Of a stretch of DNA of 64,000 nt, positions 1 through 7,905 are shown one piece after another. This DNA comes from JALZHR01 sp036388475. Lineage in GTDB: Bacteria > Acidobacteriota > Blastocatellia > Pyrinomonadales > Pyrinomonadaceae. The notes under the pieces are model-generated. The model was not told where the DNA came from. It was given only the letters and a program-made list of their open reading frames with translations, and made no database searches. Position numbers and translations under genes: made by a program. The DNA is taken from contig DASVRT010000116.1 in assembly GCA_036388475.1 (NCBI GenBank), positions 62,001 through 126,000 on the forward strand, written 5' to 3'. Every line of letters begins with the position of its first letter. Positions within the stretch are counted from its first letter, which is position 1.

Positions 1-1858
1 CCGCGCCGACGTTGGTTTCAAACAGAAAAGCCGTGTTGAATTCGCGCGCTAAACCTTTTAGATTCCGGTATTTGGCAAACTCCGAAGAACAGGCGATTTT
101 ATTGCAGGCGATAACCGAAACGCTTTTCGCCAGCAGTTCCGGGTATGTTTCGACGACCGCCGCGCTCGCCGTTATGTCCACGAAAATCGAGTTTCGCTGA
201 TTTTTTTCGATGATTAAACCGGCAATTCGGTCTTCGGTCTTCGGTCTTCGGTCTTCGGAAATTTCGTCTTCCGCACCGCTTAATTTTTCCTGCCAATTCG
301 TCAAATCAATTCCCTCTTCGTCAAAAATCATCCGGCGGCTGTTTGCCAGGGCGACGACGCGCACGTTCAGGCGCAGATTTTCGCGCAGAAATTCGCTTTG
401 CTGTTTGATTTGGTCGAGCAGACGGCTGCCGACCGTGCCGACGCCGACGATGAAAAGATTGATTTGTTTTTTGCCGTCCGAGAAAAATTCCTCGTGCAGC
501 GTGTTGACGGCTTTGCGCACGTCTTTCGAGCCGATAATCGCGGAAATATTTCTTTCCGAAGAGCCTTGCGCGATGGCGTGAACGTTGACGCCCTGCGCGC
601 CGAGCGCGGCAAACATCTTTCCGCTGATGCCCGGATGATTTTTCATATTGTCGCCGACCAGAGCGAGAATCGAAAAACCGTTTTCCACGCGCAAAGGCTC
701 GATTTTTCCGCTCGCAATTTCGTATTCGAATTCGCGGTCAACGATTTGTTTCGCCAAACTGCCGCAGTTTTCCTCGATGGCGACGCAGATGGAATGCTCG
801 GACGAGCTTTGAGTAATCAGAATAACGTTGATTTGAGCGCGCGAAAGCGCGGCGAAAAGGCGTTTGGAAAAGCCCGGAATCCCGACCATTCCGCTGCCTT
901 CGAGATTTAAAACCGAGATTTTGTCGATGCTCGAAATGCCGCGAATGATGTCCTTTTCCCCCAAAATTTCCGCCTCTATCAGAGTGCCGAAATCGTCCGG
1001 CGCAAACGTATTTTTCACCCGGACCGGAATGCGTTTCGTCATCACGGGCTGAATCGTCGGCGGGTAAATGACCTTCGCGCCGAAATGCGAAAGCTCCATC
1101 GCCTCGCGGTAGGTGACGTGCGAGATTTTGCGAATATTGCGAACGAGGCGCGGGTCGGCGGTCATCATTCCCGAAACGTCCGTCCAGATTTCCAGCACGT
1201 CGGCATCGAGCGCCGCCGCTAAAATCGAAGCCGTGTAATCCGAGCCGCCGCGCCCGAGCGTCGTCGTCGCGTTATTTGAATCGGAAGCGATAAAACCGGG
1301 CAAAATATAAAGTTTTACAACTGAATTATGAAAGAATTCTCTGATTTGCTCGTCGGTTTTTGCAAAATCGACCGCCGCGAAACCGAAATTCGAATCGGTG
1401 CGAATCAGCTCGCGCGAATCTTTCCGGATGTTTTCGATTTCCGGCAAATCAAATTTGGCGGCAACGATTCGGGTCGAAAGAATCTCGCCGAAGCTGATGA
1501 TTCTATCCAGAGTTCGCGCCGTCAGTTCGCGCAGCAAAAAAACGCCTTCGCAGATTTTTTCGAGTTCCTCGATGTTTGAATCGACAAAATCCAAAATCTC
1601 TTTTCGATTATTTTCCGGCATCAGAGCGTGAATCGCTGCGCGATGTTTTTCTCTGATTGCCCTGATTTCGTCGCGAAAAATTTCCGAGCCTGCTTCGGCG
1701 GCTTTTCCGACGTCAATCAAAGCGTCGGTCGTGCCCTGCATCGCCGACAAAACGACGGCGCACGAATCTTTTTCGAGCGCGTTTTTAACGATTTCGACCA
1801 CTCTTTCGATATTTTCGGCATTTCCGACGGACGAGCCGCCGAATTTTAAAACTTTCAT
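1..1858 (-). CDS. thrA: Bifunctional aspartate kinase / homoserine dehydrogenase, 3' end outside window
   Basis: Catalyses the first step (phosphorylation of aspartate) and third step (reduction of aspartate semialdehyde to homoserine) of the threonine/methionine branch. About 619 residues are visible; E. coli ThrA has 820, so the C-terminal part of the dehydrogenase lies to the left of the window. The kinase begins with KFGGSSV at residues 5-11 and carries GRGGSDYT near 202-209. ACT-like regulatory segments follow (around 310-460). The dehydrogenase NAD-binding motif GVGTVG is near residue 470 and DITAS..YPELLAKSVSVIACNK follows about 95 residues later. The start ATG at 1858 directly gives the kinase N-terminus. 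Odd: a 7-nt tandem repeat (226-258) lies inside the dehydrogenase and adds a loop rich in E, D and R near residues 533-544, without breaking the frame. It precedes thrC downstream-to-upstream on the same strand. Confidence 0.95.
   Translation of the reverse strand, partial: MKVLKFGGSSVGNAENIERVVEIVKNALEKDSCAVVLSAMQGTTDALIDVGKAAEAGSEIFRDEIRAIREKHRAAIHALMPENNRKEILDFVDSNIEELEKICEGVFLLRELTARTLDRIISFGEILSTRIVAAKFDLPEIENIRKDSRELIRTDSNFGFAAVDFAKTDEQIREFFHNSVVKLYILPGFIASDSNNATTTLGRGGSDYTASILAAALDADVLEIWTDVSGMMTADPRLVRNIRKISHVTYREAMELSHFGAKVIYPPTIQPVMTKRIPVRVKNTFAPDDFGTLIEAEILGEKDIIRGISSIDKISVLNLEGSGMVGIPGFSKRLFAALSRAQINVILITQSSSEHSICVAIEENCGSLAKQIVDREFEYEIASGKIEPLRVENGFSILALVGDNMKNHPGISGKMFAALGAQGVNVHAIAQGSSERNISAIIGSKDVRKAVNTLHEEFFSDGKKQINLFIVGVGTVGSRLLDQIKQQSEFLRENLRLNVRVVALANSRRMIFDEEGIDLTNWQEKLSGAEDEISEDRRPKTEDRIAGLIIEKNQRNSIFVDITASAAVVETYPELLAKSVSVIACNKIACSSEFAKYRNLKGLAREFNTAFLFETNVGA
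226..258. repeat. Heptanucleotide tandem repeat (TTCGGTC) x 4.7 inside thrA
   Basis: Four perfect copies of TTCGGTC plus five bases of a fifth. On the coding strand it reads as a peptide of the type EDRRPKTEDR placed between the strand ending in NWQEKL and the segment before VDITAS, which is a loop position in ThrA-type enzymes. Seven is not a multiple of three, so gain or loss of one copy would shift the frame of an essential biosynthetic gene. Confidence 0.95.
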
Positions 1859-1869
1859 AGTAATAATTT

Positions 1870-1939
1870 GTCCGCAGATAAACACAGCAGATAGAGACAG
1901 ATAGAAAGAAATTTGATTTATCCGTATTCATCTGCGAAC
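1870..1939. repeat. Word-type inverted repeat between thrC and thrA
   Basis: The left arm starts GTCCGCAGATAAACAC (1870-1885) and continues with AGCAGATAG and GACAGATAG words. The right arm (1921-1939) is an imperfect reverse complement, ending CATCTGCGAAC. The same 16-mer occurs, reverse-complemented and in frame, in the GGDEF gene at 34326-34341. It lies between the thrC stop and the thrA start on the minus strand, so it would be in the thrC-thrA transcript. Confidence 0.7.
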
Positions 1940-1947
1940 GATTTTTC

Positions 1948-3243
1948 TTATATTTTTTTCAATAATATCTCTTTCAAATCTTCGTAATTTACTTTCATTT
2001 CAACGCTTTGCTTTTCGCGATTCAGCAAATCTCGCACGGCTTCGGGCATTTCGCCGCAGGTTCCGACAATTTTTTCCACCGAATCGAATTTAACCGGATG
2101 CGCCGTTTCCAGAAAAAAGCCTTTTTGATGCGGATTTTTCCGCAAATATTCCGACAAAGCGTAAAAACCCACCGCGCCGTGCGGGTCGAGAACATAATCG
2201 TATTTTTGGTAAACTTCGCGCATCGTGTCTGCCGTCGTGTCGTCCGAAACGCTGCGAGCCTCCATTTTTTCTTTCAGATTTAAATAATCGTTATCGAAAA
2301 TTTCCAGAATCCGCACGAAATTTGACGGGTTGCCGACGTCCATCGCGTTGGAAAGCGTGGCGACCGAAGGCTTCGATTGAAAACTTCCGCTTTGTAAAAA
2401 CTGCGGAACGACGTCGTTGGCATTACAAGCGGCGATAAATTTTCCGGCTCGCAAGCCCGCCGCATAAGCCAGAATTCCCGCCGCCAGATTGCCGAAATTT
2501 CCGCTCGGAACGCTGATGACGGGCGCGTTTTCTTCCTGCCATTGCTGCAAAGCGTAAAAATAATAAAACTGCTGCGGAAGCCAGCGCGCGACGTTTATCG
2601 AGTTTGCCGACGTGAGAAAAACCCGTTTTTTCAGCTCTCCGTCGGCGAGAGCCGTTTTCGCCAAGGTCTGGCAATCGTCAAAATTTCCCTCGACTTCCAG
2701 CGCCGTAATGTTTTTGCCGAGCGTCGTCAACTGCAATTCCTGGACTCTACTGACTTTCCCTTTTGGATACAAAATCACGACCTCGACGCCTTCGACATCG
2801 AAAAAACCGTTGGCGACCGCGCTGCCCGTGTCGCCGGAAGTGGCGACGATGACGATTGTTTTTTCGCGCTTCGCCCGCGAAAAATACCGCAGGCAGCGGC
2901 TCATAAAACGCGCGCCGACGTCTTTAAAAGCGAGTGTCGCGCCGTGAAAAAGTTCCAGCGTGCAAATCGAATCCGTGATTTTGACGAGCGGAAAATCGAA
3001 ATCGACGGTCTCCGCGCAAATCCGAAAAAGCGTTTCGTCAGGAATTTCCGCGCCGGTAAACGGCTTTATAACTTCAAAGGCGATTTGCTCTTTCGTCTTC
3101 GTTTGAAAATCTTTCCAAAACTCAGACGGAAGCGCCGGAATCTTTTCGGGAAAATATAAGCCTCCGTCCGGCGGCTGACCGTTTAAAACGGCTTCGCGAA
3201 AAGAGGCGTGAGCCGATTTTCGGTTTGTGCTAAAGTATTGCAT
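1948..3243 (-). CDS. thrC: Threonine synthase
   Basis: PLP enzyme that converts O-phosphohomoserine to threonine. 431 residues, the length of the longer E. coli-type class. The pyridoxal lysine is in the segment GATLAFKDVG (Lys about 107), and the phosphate-binding segment ATSGDTGSAVANG follows at about 134-146. The start ATG at 3243 gives the expected MQYFSTN N-terminus. It lies upstream of thrA on the same strand with a 90-bp gap containing a word-type inverted repeat, and is divergent from thrB, so the three genes of the branch are adjacent but split into two transcription units. Confidence 0.96.
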   Translation of the reverse strand: MQYFSTNRKSAHASFREAVLNGQPPDGGLYFPEKIPALPSEFWKDFQTKTKEQIAFEVIKPFTGAEIPDETLFRICAETVDFDFPLVKITDSICTLELFHGATLAFKDVGARFMSRCLRYFSRAKREKTIVIVATSGDTGSAVANGFFDVEGVEVVILYPKGKVSRVQELQLTTLGKNITALEVEGNFDDCQTLAKTALADGELKKRVFLTSANSINVARWLPQQFYYFYALQQWQEENAPVISVPSGNFGNLAAGILAYAAGLRAGKFIAACNANDVVPQFLQSGSFQSKPSVATLSNAMDVGNPSNFVRILEIFDNDYLNLKEKMEARSVSDDTTADTMREVYQKYDYVLDPHGAVGFYALSEYLRKNPHQKGFFLETAHPVKFDSVEKIVGTCGEMPEAVRDLLNREKQSVEMKVNYEDLKEILLKKI

Positions 3244-3261
3244 TGTCTGGAAAAACAGGAA

Positions 3262-3340
3262 ATGAAACCACGGATTTACGCAGATTTACGCGGATTATTT
3301 TATTTTGTCTGAGTGTATTTGTGTCCGTCCGTAGTTTCAT
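3262..3340. repeat. Word-type inverted repeat in the thrC/thrB divergent promoter region
   Basis: Left arm begins ATGAAACCACGGAT, followed by TTACGCAGA and TTACGCGGA iterations. The right arm ends CCGTAGTTTCAT, an imperfect reverse complement. Because both flanking genes start here, it cannot be a terminator for either. The first 14 bases are identical to the first codons of the binding-protein gene at 44785 (minus strand). Confidence 0.7.
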
Positions 3341-3397
3341 ATTTTATTTAAATTTCAAAGGTCTTATGATAATACGAATTTTGCCGTTTGCTAAATT

Positions 3398-4318
3398 ATG
3401 AAAGAAATCAGCGTTCTCGCGCCCGCCACGGTTTCAAACGTCGTCTGCGGATTCGATTGTCTCGGTTTTGCGCTCGAAGCGCCGTGCGATGAAATGACCG
3501 TGCGTTTGATTGATGAAAAAACGATAAGAATTATCAATCACGACGGGCATAATCTGCCGACCGTCGCCGAAAAAAACGTCGCCGGGGTCGCGCTTCTGGC
3601 ATTGCTGGATGAAATCGAAGAGCGCATCGGCTTTGAAGTCGAAATCACCAAGCGCATCAAGCCCGGCAGCGGCATCGGCTCCAGCGCGGCGAGCGCGGTC
3701 GGCGCGGTCGCGGCGGCAAATCGTCTGCTGGAAAATCGTTTTTCGCAGACGGAGCTTGCCGAGTTTGCGATGTCGGGCGAATTCATCGCCTCGCAGTCGC
3801 GCCACGCCGACAATGTTGCGCCGTGTCTTCTCGGCGGTTTCGTTCTGGTTCGCTCGACGCATCCGCTCGACATCGTTCCGCTCGAATTTCCGCCGCTGTT
3901 TGCGACGGTCATTCACCCGCAAATCGAAATCAAAACGTCTGACGCGCGCGCGATTCTGCCGCAGAATGTCGCGCTCAAAGACGCGATTCGACAGTGGAGC
4001 AATCTCGGCGCGCTCGTCGCCGCGCTGTCGAAAGGCGATTACGCGCTTGTGTCGCGCTCGCTCGAAGACTTTTTGGTGGAGCCGGTGCGCAAGATTTTGA
4101 TTCCGCGTTTTGACGATTTGAAAAGCGCAAGCCTGAAAGCGGGCGCGCTCGGCGGCGGAATTTCCGGTTCGGGTCCGAGCGTTTTTATGCTGAGCGAAAC
4201 CGCCGCGGCGGCGCGGCAAGTCGAAACGGCAATGCGCGGGATTTACGAGCAGACGACGATTGATTTTTATATTTATACGGCGAAAATTAATGACAACGGC
4301 GTGAAGTTTGTAAATTGA
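3398..4318 (+). CDS. thrB: Homoserine kinase
   Basis: GHMP-family kinase that phosphorylates homoserine before threonine synthase. 306 residues, normal for the family. The N-terminal LAPATVSNVVCGFDCLG and the ATP-binding glycine-rich loop PGSGIGSSAASA (about residues 88-99) are typical, and the C-terminal GISGSGPSVF motif is present near 248-257. It is divergent from thrC across about 150 bp that contains a word-type palindrome, and the next gene rightwards is a small DUF2695-like frame. Confidence 0.95.
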   Translation: MKEISVLAPATVSNVVCGFDCLGFALEAPCDEMTVRLIDEKTIRIINHDGHNLPTVAEKNVAGVALLALLDEIEERIGFEVEITKRIKPGSGIGSSAASAVGAVAAANRLLENRFSQTELAEFAMSGEFIASQSRHADNVAPCLLGGFVLVRSTHPLDIVPLEFPPLFATVIHPQIEIKTSDARAILPQNVALKDAIRQWSNLGALVAALSKGDYALVSRSLEDFLVEPVRKILIPRFDDLKSASLKAGALGGGISGSGPSVFMLSETAAAARQVETAMRGIYEQTTIDFYIYTAKINDNGVKFVN

Positions 4319-4350
4319 AATTATGACGACGAAATCTGCAAAGGTTCGAC

Positions 4351-4527
4351 TTGCTTGACGGAAATTTGTCTGAAAACGGTTGCGCCGGCGCATTAAATTT
4401 TACTTTGGAATTCGTCGAAAAAAACAATCTGCCAAAAGATGCTTTAATTTACCGGCTCGAAAATAACGGCGGTTATTGTGACTGCGAAGTTTTGGCAAAT
4501 GTAAAAGAAGAAATCAATAATGAATAA
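4351..4527 (+). CDS. DUF2695-like small protein, start uncertain or lost
   Basis: A frame not opened by ATG or GTG reads FDLLDGNLSENGCAGALNF, then LEFVEKNNLPKDALIYRL and ends NGGYCDCEVLANVKEEINNE. The ending YCDCEVLANV is the signature I associate with DUF2695. The frame is open from 4327. Possible starts are TTG at 4351 (listed here) or CTG at 4336; an ATG at 4323 is in another frame and stops after 11 codons. Family members normally have a longer N-terminus, so this may be a 5'-truncated remnant or a frameshifted gene. It overlaps the next start by 8 nt (4520-4527), consistent with translational coupling. Confidence 0.5.
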   Translation: MLDGNLSENGCAGALNFTLEFVEKNNLPKDALIYRLENNGGYCDCEVLANVKEEINNE

Positions 4528-5518
4528 ATTTTTAACGACAGCAGATTTCGCGCGCGCCGAACTGGAAGAAATAATCGAGTCGGCGCGGCGTTTTAAAAAG
4601 GGCGAGAGAGATGAAAAACCTTTGAGCGGAAAATCCGTCGCGCTCGTTTTTTTCAATCCCAGCTTGCGGACGCGCGCTTCGATGCAGGTCGGCGTTTACG
4701 AGCTGGGCGGAAACGCCGTGATTTTAGAACCCGGAAGCTCGTCGTGGACGCTCGAACATCGAGACGGCATCGTGATGGACGGCGATAAAACCGAGCATTT
4801 GAAGGAATTCGTCCGCGTGCTGGAAAGATACGTCGCGGCAATCGGCGTGCGGACTTTTGCGCAGTTAAAAGATTGGGAAGCGGAACGCGCCGAGCCGGTT
4901 TTGTCGGCGTTTGCCAAATATGCGACCAAACCGCTCATTAATCTCGAATCGGCGATGCATCACCCGTGCCAGTCGATGGCGGATATGATGACGATTCGCG
5001 AAAGATTCGGCGCGGCGAAAAAGAAAGTTTTGCTGACGTGGGCGTGGCATCCGAAGCCGCTGCCGATGGCTGTGCCGAACAGTTTCGCGCTCGCCGCCGC
5101 GCAGTTCGGGCACGATTTGCGCATCGCTCAGCCGAAAGGTTTCGAGCTGGACGCGGAATTGATGAATGAAATCGAAAATCAGGCGCAGGAAAACGGCGGA
5201 AGCCTGGAAATCGTCAATGAAGTCGAGGCAGGTTTTGAAAATGCGGAAGTCGTTTACGCGAAAAGCTGGGGCAGTTTTCGGCATTACGGCAGGGCTGAAG
5301 AAGACATCGCCGAGCGCGCCGTTTATCGCGAAAAATGGATTGTTGACGAAGCGAAAATGCAGCGGACAAACAACGCGATTTTTATGCATTGTTTGCCCGT
5401 GCGCCGTAATGTTATCGTCACCGACGGCGTGATTGACGCGCCGGATTCGGTGGTTATCGACGAAGCCGAAAACCGCCTGCACGTCCAGAAAGCGATTTTG
5501 GCGCGGCTGCTCGCTTAA
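4520..5518 (+). CDS. argF': N-acetyl(or N-succinyl)ornithine carbamoyltransferase
   Basis: Transfers carbamoyl phosphate to an acylated ornithine in the acetyl/succinyl variant of arginine synthesis. 332 residues. The carbamoyl-phosphate motif SLRTR is at 48-52, MHHPCQSMADMM near 150, and FMHCLPVRR near 290, where HCLPVRR replaces the HCLPA of ordinary OTCases. The segment W-T-L-E-H-R-D-G-I-V-M-D-G-D-K (76-90) is typical of the acyl-ornithine enzymes of Xanthomonas and Bacteroides. The residue aligned with Bacteroides Pro90 / Xanthomonas Glu92, which sets succinyl versus acetyl preference, appears to be Thr91, so the substrate cannot be read off directly. The neighbouring acetylglutamate kinase favours acetylornithine. 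Confidence 0.88.
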   Translation: MNKFLTTADFARAELEEIIESARRFKKGERDEKPLSGKSVALVFFNPSLRTRASMQVGVYELGGNAVILEPGSSSWTLEHRDGIVMDGDKTEHLKEFVRVLERYVAAIGVRTFAQLKDWEAERAEPVLSAFAKYATKPLINLESAMHHPCQSMADMMTIRERFGAAKKKVLLTWAWHPKPLPMAVPNSFALAAAQFGHDLRIAQPKGFELDAELMNEIENQAQENGGSLEIVNEVEAGFENAEVVYAKSWGSFRHYGRAEEDIAERAVYREKWIVDEAKMQRTNNAIFMHCLPVRRNVIVTDGVIDAPDSVVIDEAENRLHVQKAILARLLA

Positions 5519-5979
5519 AGTTTAATCCAGACGTTGAGAAAATTTTTAGTCCAATCTCCCGTCGCGCATTTCAGCAGATAGTGACGCTGGTATTCGAGAA
5601 TGCATTCGAAAAACGTCAAAGCGACCTGGTCGCCCATTTCGTTGCCGGAGCCGGCGATTTTTTTAGCCAGTTGATAGCGGGTAACGGCGGCATCTTTTCC
5701 CTCGCGGAATTTGAAGCTGAAAATAAAATCGCCGAAGACGTTGAGGTCGTAGTTCATCCGCGCGCCGTCGGCGACTTTATCGAATTTCAGCTGGCGCAAT
5801 TTGGTAAACTGTCCTTCGATGGCGTCAATCAGCGCTTCGTGCGCGCCGATGTGACCGACCGCTTCGTTGCCGCTTTTGTCCATCGCCGTTTTCAGCAGCC
5901 AGAGCGAGCCTTCCGACCAGCCGTCCTTGTTGAATTTAAACCCGTGATTGCCGGTTGCCGATAAACTGTATCCAATCAT
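5515..5979 (-). CDS. Hypothetical protein, 154 aa
   Basis: No family recognised. No signal peptide or membrane segment. The N-terminus MIGYSLSATGNHGFKFNKDG suggests a small cytosolic domain; aromatic and charged residues are spread evenly and the frame has normal codon use compared with its neighbours, which supports it being real. It is convergent with the carbamoyltransferase and overlaps its stop by 4 nt. It is divergent from argB across about 100 bp. Confidence 0.7.
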   Translation of the reverse strand: MIGYSLSATGNHGFKFNKDGWSEGSLWLLKTAMDKSGNEAVGHIGAHEALIDAIEGQFTKLRQLKFDKVADGARMNYDLNVFGDFIFSFKFREGKDAAVTRYQLAKKIAGSGNEMGDQVALTFFECILEYQRHYLLKCATGDWTKNFLNVWIKL

Positions 5980-6083
5980 TATGCATTAATCCTTTTTTGT
6001 ATAAAATCTAAGCGTAATAGTGCCGCTTTCGTTAATGAATGCGAAAAAAAAAGGTAAAAACTATCATCGAAAGCCGAAAAAAT

Positions 6084-6977
6084 ATGAGCCAGAAAAAAAT
6101 GGATTTGCTGCGCGAAGCGCTGCCCTATATTCAGCGGTTTAAGGGCAAAACTTTTGTCGTTAAGTTTTCGGGAAAAGTCACGGAAAACAAGGAAAATCTT
6201 TTGTCTTTGTGCGAAGAGCTTGCCTTGATGCATCAGGTCGGAATCAGAATCTGCGTCATTCACGGCGGCGGAAAACAGTTAACGCAGCTTGCCGACAAGC
6301 TCGGCGTCGCGCAGACCGTCATCGAAGGGCGGCGCGTCACCGACGACGATACGCTGGAACTGGCGAAAATGATTTTCGCGGGAAAAATAAACATCGACAT
6401 TCTCGCCGCCCTGCGCAATCGCGGCATCGAAGCGGTCGGTCTTTCCGGCATCGACGGCGATGTCGTCAAAGCGGTTCGCCGCCCGCCGAAAGAAATTACG
6501 AACCGGAAAACGGGCGAAACGGAAACGGTCGATTTCGGGCACGTCGGCGATGTCGTCGAGATAAATTCGCGCCTTTTGCACCTGCTTCTGGAAAACGATT
6601 ATCTGCCGGTGATTTCCTCGCTCGGCGCGGACGACAAAGGCAGAGTTTTCAACATCAACGCCGACACGATTGCTTCGGAAATCGCCGTTCAATTAAACGC
6701 GGAAAAGCTCGTTTTACTGTCGGACGTCAACGGCATTTATACGGACGCCGGCAATCCCGCGACAAAGCTTTCGCGCCTTTCCGCCGGTGCAGCCGAGGAA
6801 ATGATTACGGGCGGGCAGGCGACCGGCGGAATGATTCCGAAGCTGCAAAACCTGATTTCCATCTTGCGGCGCGGCGTCAAATCCGCGCACGTCATCGACG
6901 GCACGGCGCGCAACGCGCTTTTGTCCGAAGTTTTTACCGACGAAGGAACCGGAACGATGCTGGTTAACGACGAATGA
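6084..6977 (+). CDS. argB: Acetylglutamate kinase
   Basis: Phosphorylates N-acetylglutamate, the second step of arginine synthesis. Recognisable parts in order: KTFVVKFSGKV (catalytic Lys), VIHGGGKQL, RRVTDDDTLELAKMIFAGKIN, GLSGIDGD, FNINADTIASEIA and LLSDVNGIY. The first glycine-rich loop reads KFSGK instead of the usual K-x-G-G, a serine for glycine change next to the catalytic lysine. I chose the ATG at 6084 (MSQKKMDLLREALPYIQRF), which matches the usual domain start; an in-frame ATG at 6039 would add 15 residues. Neither start has a strong ribosome-binding site. It belongs to the same pathway as the carbamoyltransferase 500 bp upstream. Confidence 0.9.
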   Translation: MSQKKMDLLREALPYIQRFKGKTFVVKFSGKVTENKENLLSLCEELALMHQVGIRICVIHGGGKQLTQLADKLGVAQTVIEGRRVTDDDTLELAKMIFAGKINIDILAALRNRGIEAVGLSGIDGDVVKAVRRPPKEITNRKTGETETVDFGHVGDVVEINSRLLHLLLENDYLPVISSLGADDKGRVFNINADTIASEIAVQLNAEKLVLLSDVNGIYTDAGNPATKLSRLSAGAAEEMITGGQATGGMIPKLQNLISILRRGVKSAHVIDGTARNALLSEVFTDEGTGTMLVNDE

Positions 6978-7021
6978 CGACCGCGAATAATAAATTCTCC
7001 GCCCTCACGCCAACCGGACGG

Positions 7022-7126
7022 CGTTACGAGCAAAGAAATCGACGTTACGACTAAAGAAATCGACAACGCGACCGAAGAAATCGTCTTTTCAAGCAAAGAA
7101 ATAGATTTTTCGGTTAAAGAAATCGA
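7022..7126. repeat. 21-bp degenerate tandem repeat, five units
   Basis: Five consecutive 21-bp units, each with the core AAAGAAATCGA or one change from it, preceded by a variable 10-base part. On the plus strand the units read as heptapeptides (VTSKEID, VTTKEID, NATEEIV, FSSKEID, FSVKEID) followed by a stop; on the minus strand they read as SISL-type heptads. It lies just after argB. A second, larger array with a different core is at 45787-46091. Confidence 0.9.
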
Positions 7127-7247
7127 CAATTAAATTAATGCGGCTTATAGTTCGACAAAGAAATCGACAATTAAATCCTCGGATTTTTATTTTTCTGAAA
7201 AACTGCCGGTTATTTGATGCGTTAAGCGGTTATTTGCTGCGTCGAGC
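7116..7247. repeat. Direct-repeat cluster after the 21-bp array
   Basis: A 20-mer, AAAGAAATCGACAATTAAAT, occurs exactly at 7116-7135 and again at 7157-7176. Next to it, a 20-bp unit starting GGTTATTTG and ending GAGC or AAGC occurs twice in tandem (7208-7227 and 7228-7247) with three mismatches. No coding frame of interest spans the cluster. Confidence 0.9.
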
Positions 7248-7270
7248 GGAAAAAAGTCCCGGTAAAAAAA

Positions 7271-7747
7271 TTATTTACTTTCCGCCGTCGTCGAAAGCCT
7301 GCCGATTTCCGCTTTCGTCCAGTCGCAGAGAAGGCGAATTTCATCGTCCGACATTGCGGCGTCCGTGTGAATCCACAGATACGACGGCAGCGGCATCTCG
7401 CGCGTCTCGACCTGCTCGCAGACTTCTTCGAGCTTGCGTTTTTTGCGGCGGTCTTCGAGCTTCGCCCACTCGGAAAAATTCAGATGACGGCGACCTTCAT
7501 TAATGTGGTCGGTCAAAAACCACGAAAACGGCGAAATCTGCGCGTACCACGGATAAATCGTGTTGCTCGTGTGACAATCGGCGCACGAGCGGCTCAAAAT
7601 CGTTTTCACATTTTCGGGAATCTCGGTTGACGCTTCGAGCGTCTGCCCGGCGCCGACCGGCGGATTCGTCATCTCGGGACGAATAAATTGAATGACGATA
7701 AAACCGATAAACAGAACGACGACGATAATTTTTAAAATGCGTTTCAT
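7271..7747 (-). CDS. Haem-binding domain (Haem_bd) c-type protein
   Basis: 158 residues. An N-terminal hydrophobic anchor (residues 3-21) is followed by one CADCH haem-attachment motif (CxxCH, near residue 55) and the segments YPWYAQISPFSWFLTDHINEG and RRHLNFSEW, which define the Haem_bd family. It is probably an exported, membrane-tethered monohaem cytochrome-like protein. It stands alone on the minus strand between the argB-side repeat cluster and yraN; the electron-transfer partner is not apparent from the context. Confidence 0.85.
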   Translation of the reverse strand: MKRILKIIVVVLFIGFIVIQFIRPEMTNPPVGAGQTLEASTEIPENVKTILSRSCADCHTSNTIYPWYAQISPFSWFLTDHINEGRRHLNFSEWAKLEDRRKKRKLEEVCEQVETREMPLPSYLWIHTDAAMSDDEIRLLCDWTKAEIGRLSTTAESK

Positions 7748-7905
7748 TTTATTTCAAACCGGAAATTTCTCCGTTAATATACTGTCATCGATTAGTGTCC
7801 CAAAATACAAGCGCGCCGGTAAAAATGTATAAAGTCGTCCCTTTGTCGAATTCGCGGATAAAATTTGTATTTGTTTTTTATTCATATATATTACCCTTAT
7901 TCGGA

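Noticed and set aside
3434..4393. 319-codon open frame on the minus strand across thrB
   Set aside because: It is the antisense shadow of thrB; composition is very rich in R, and no family features are seen.
7022..7247. CRISPR array
   Set aside because: Units are contiguous and degenerate with no unique spacers of constant length; no cas genes nearby. The same holds for 45787-46091.
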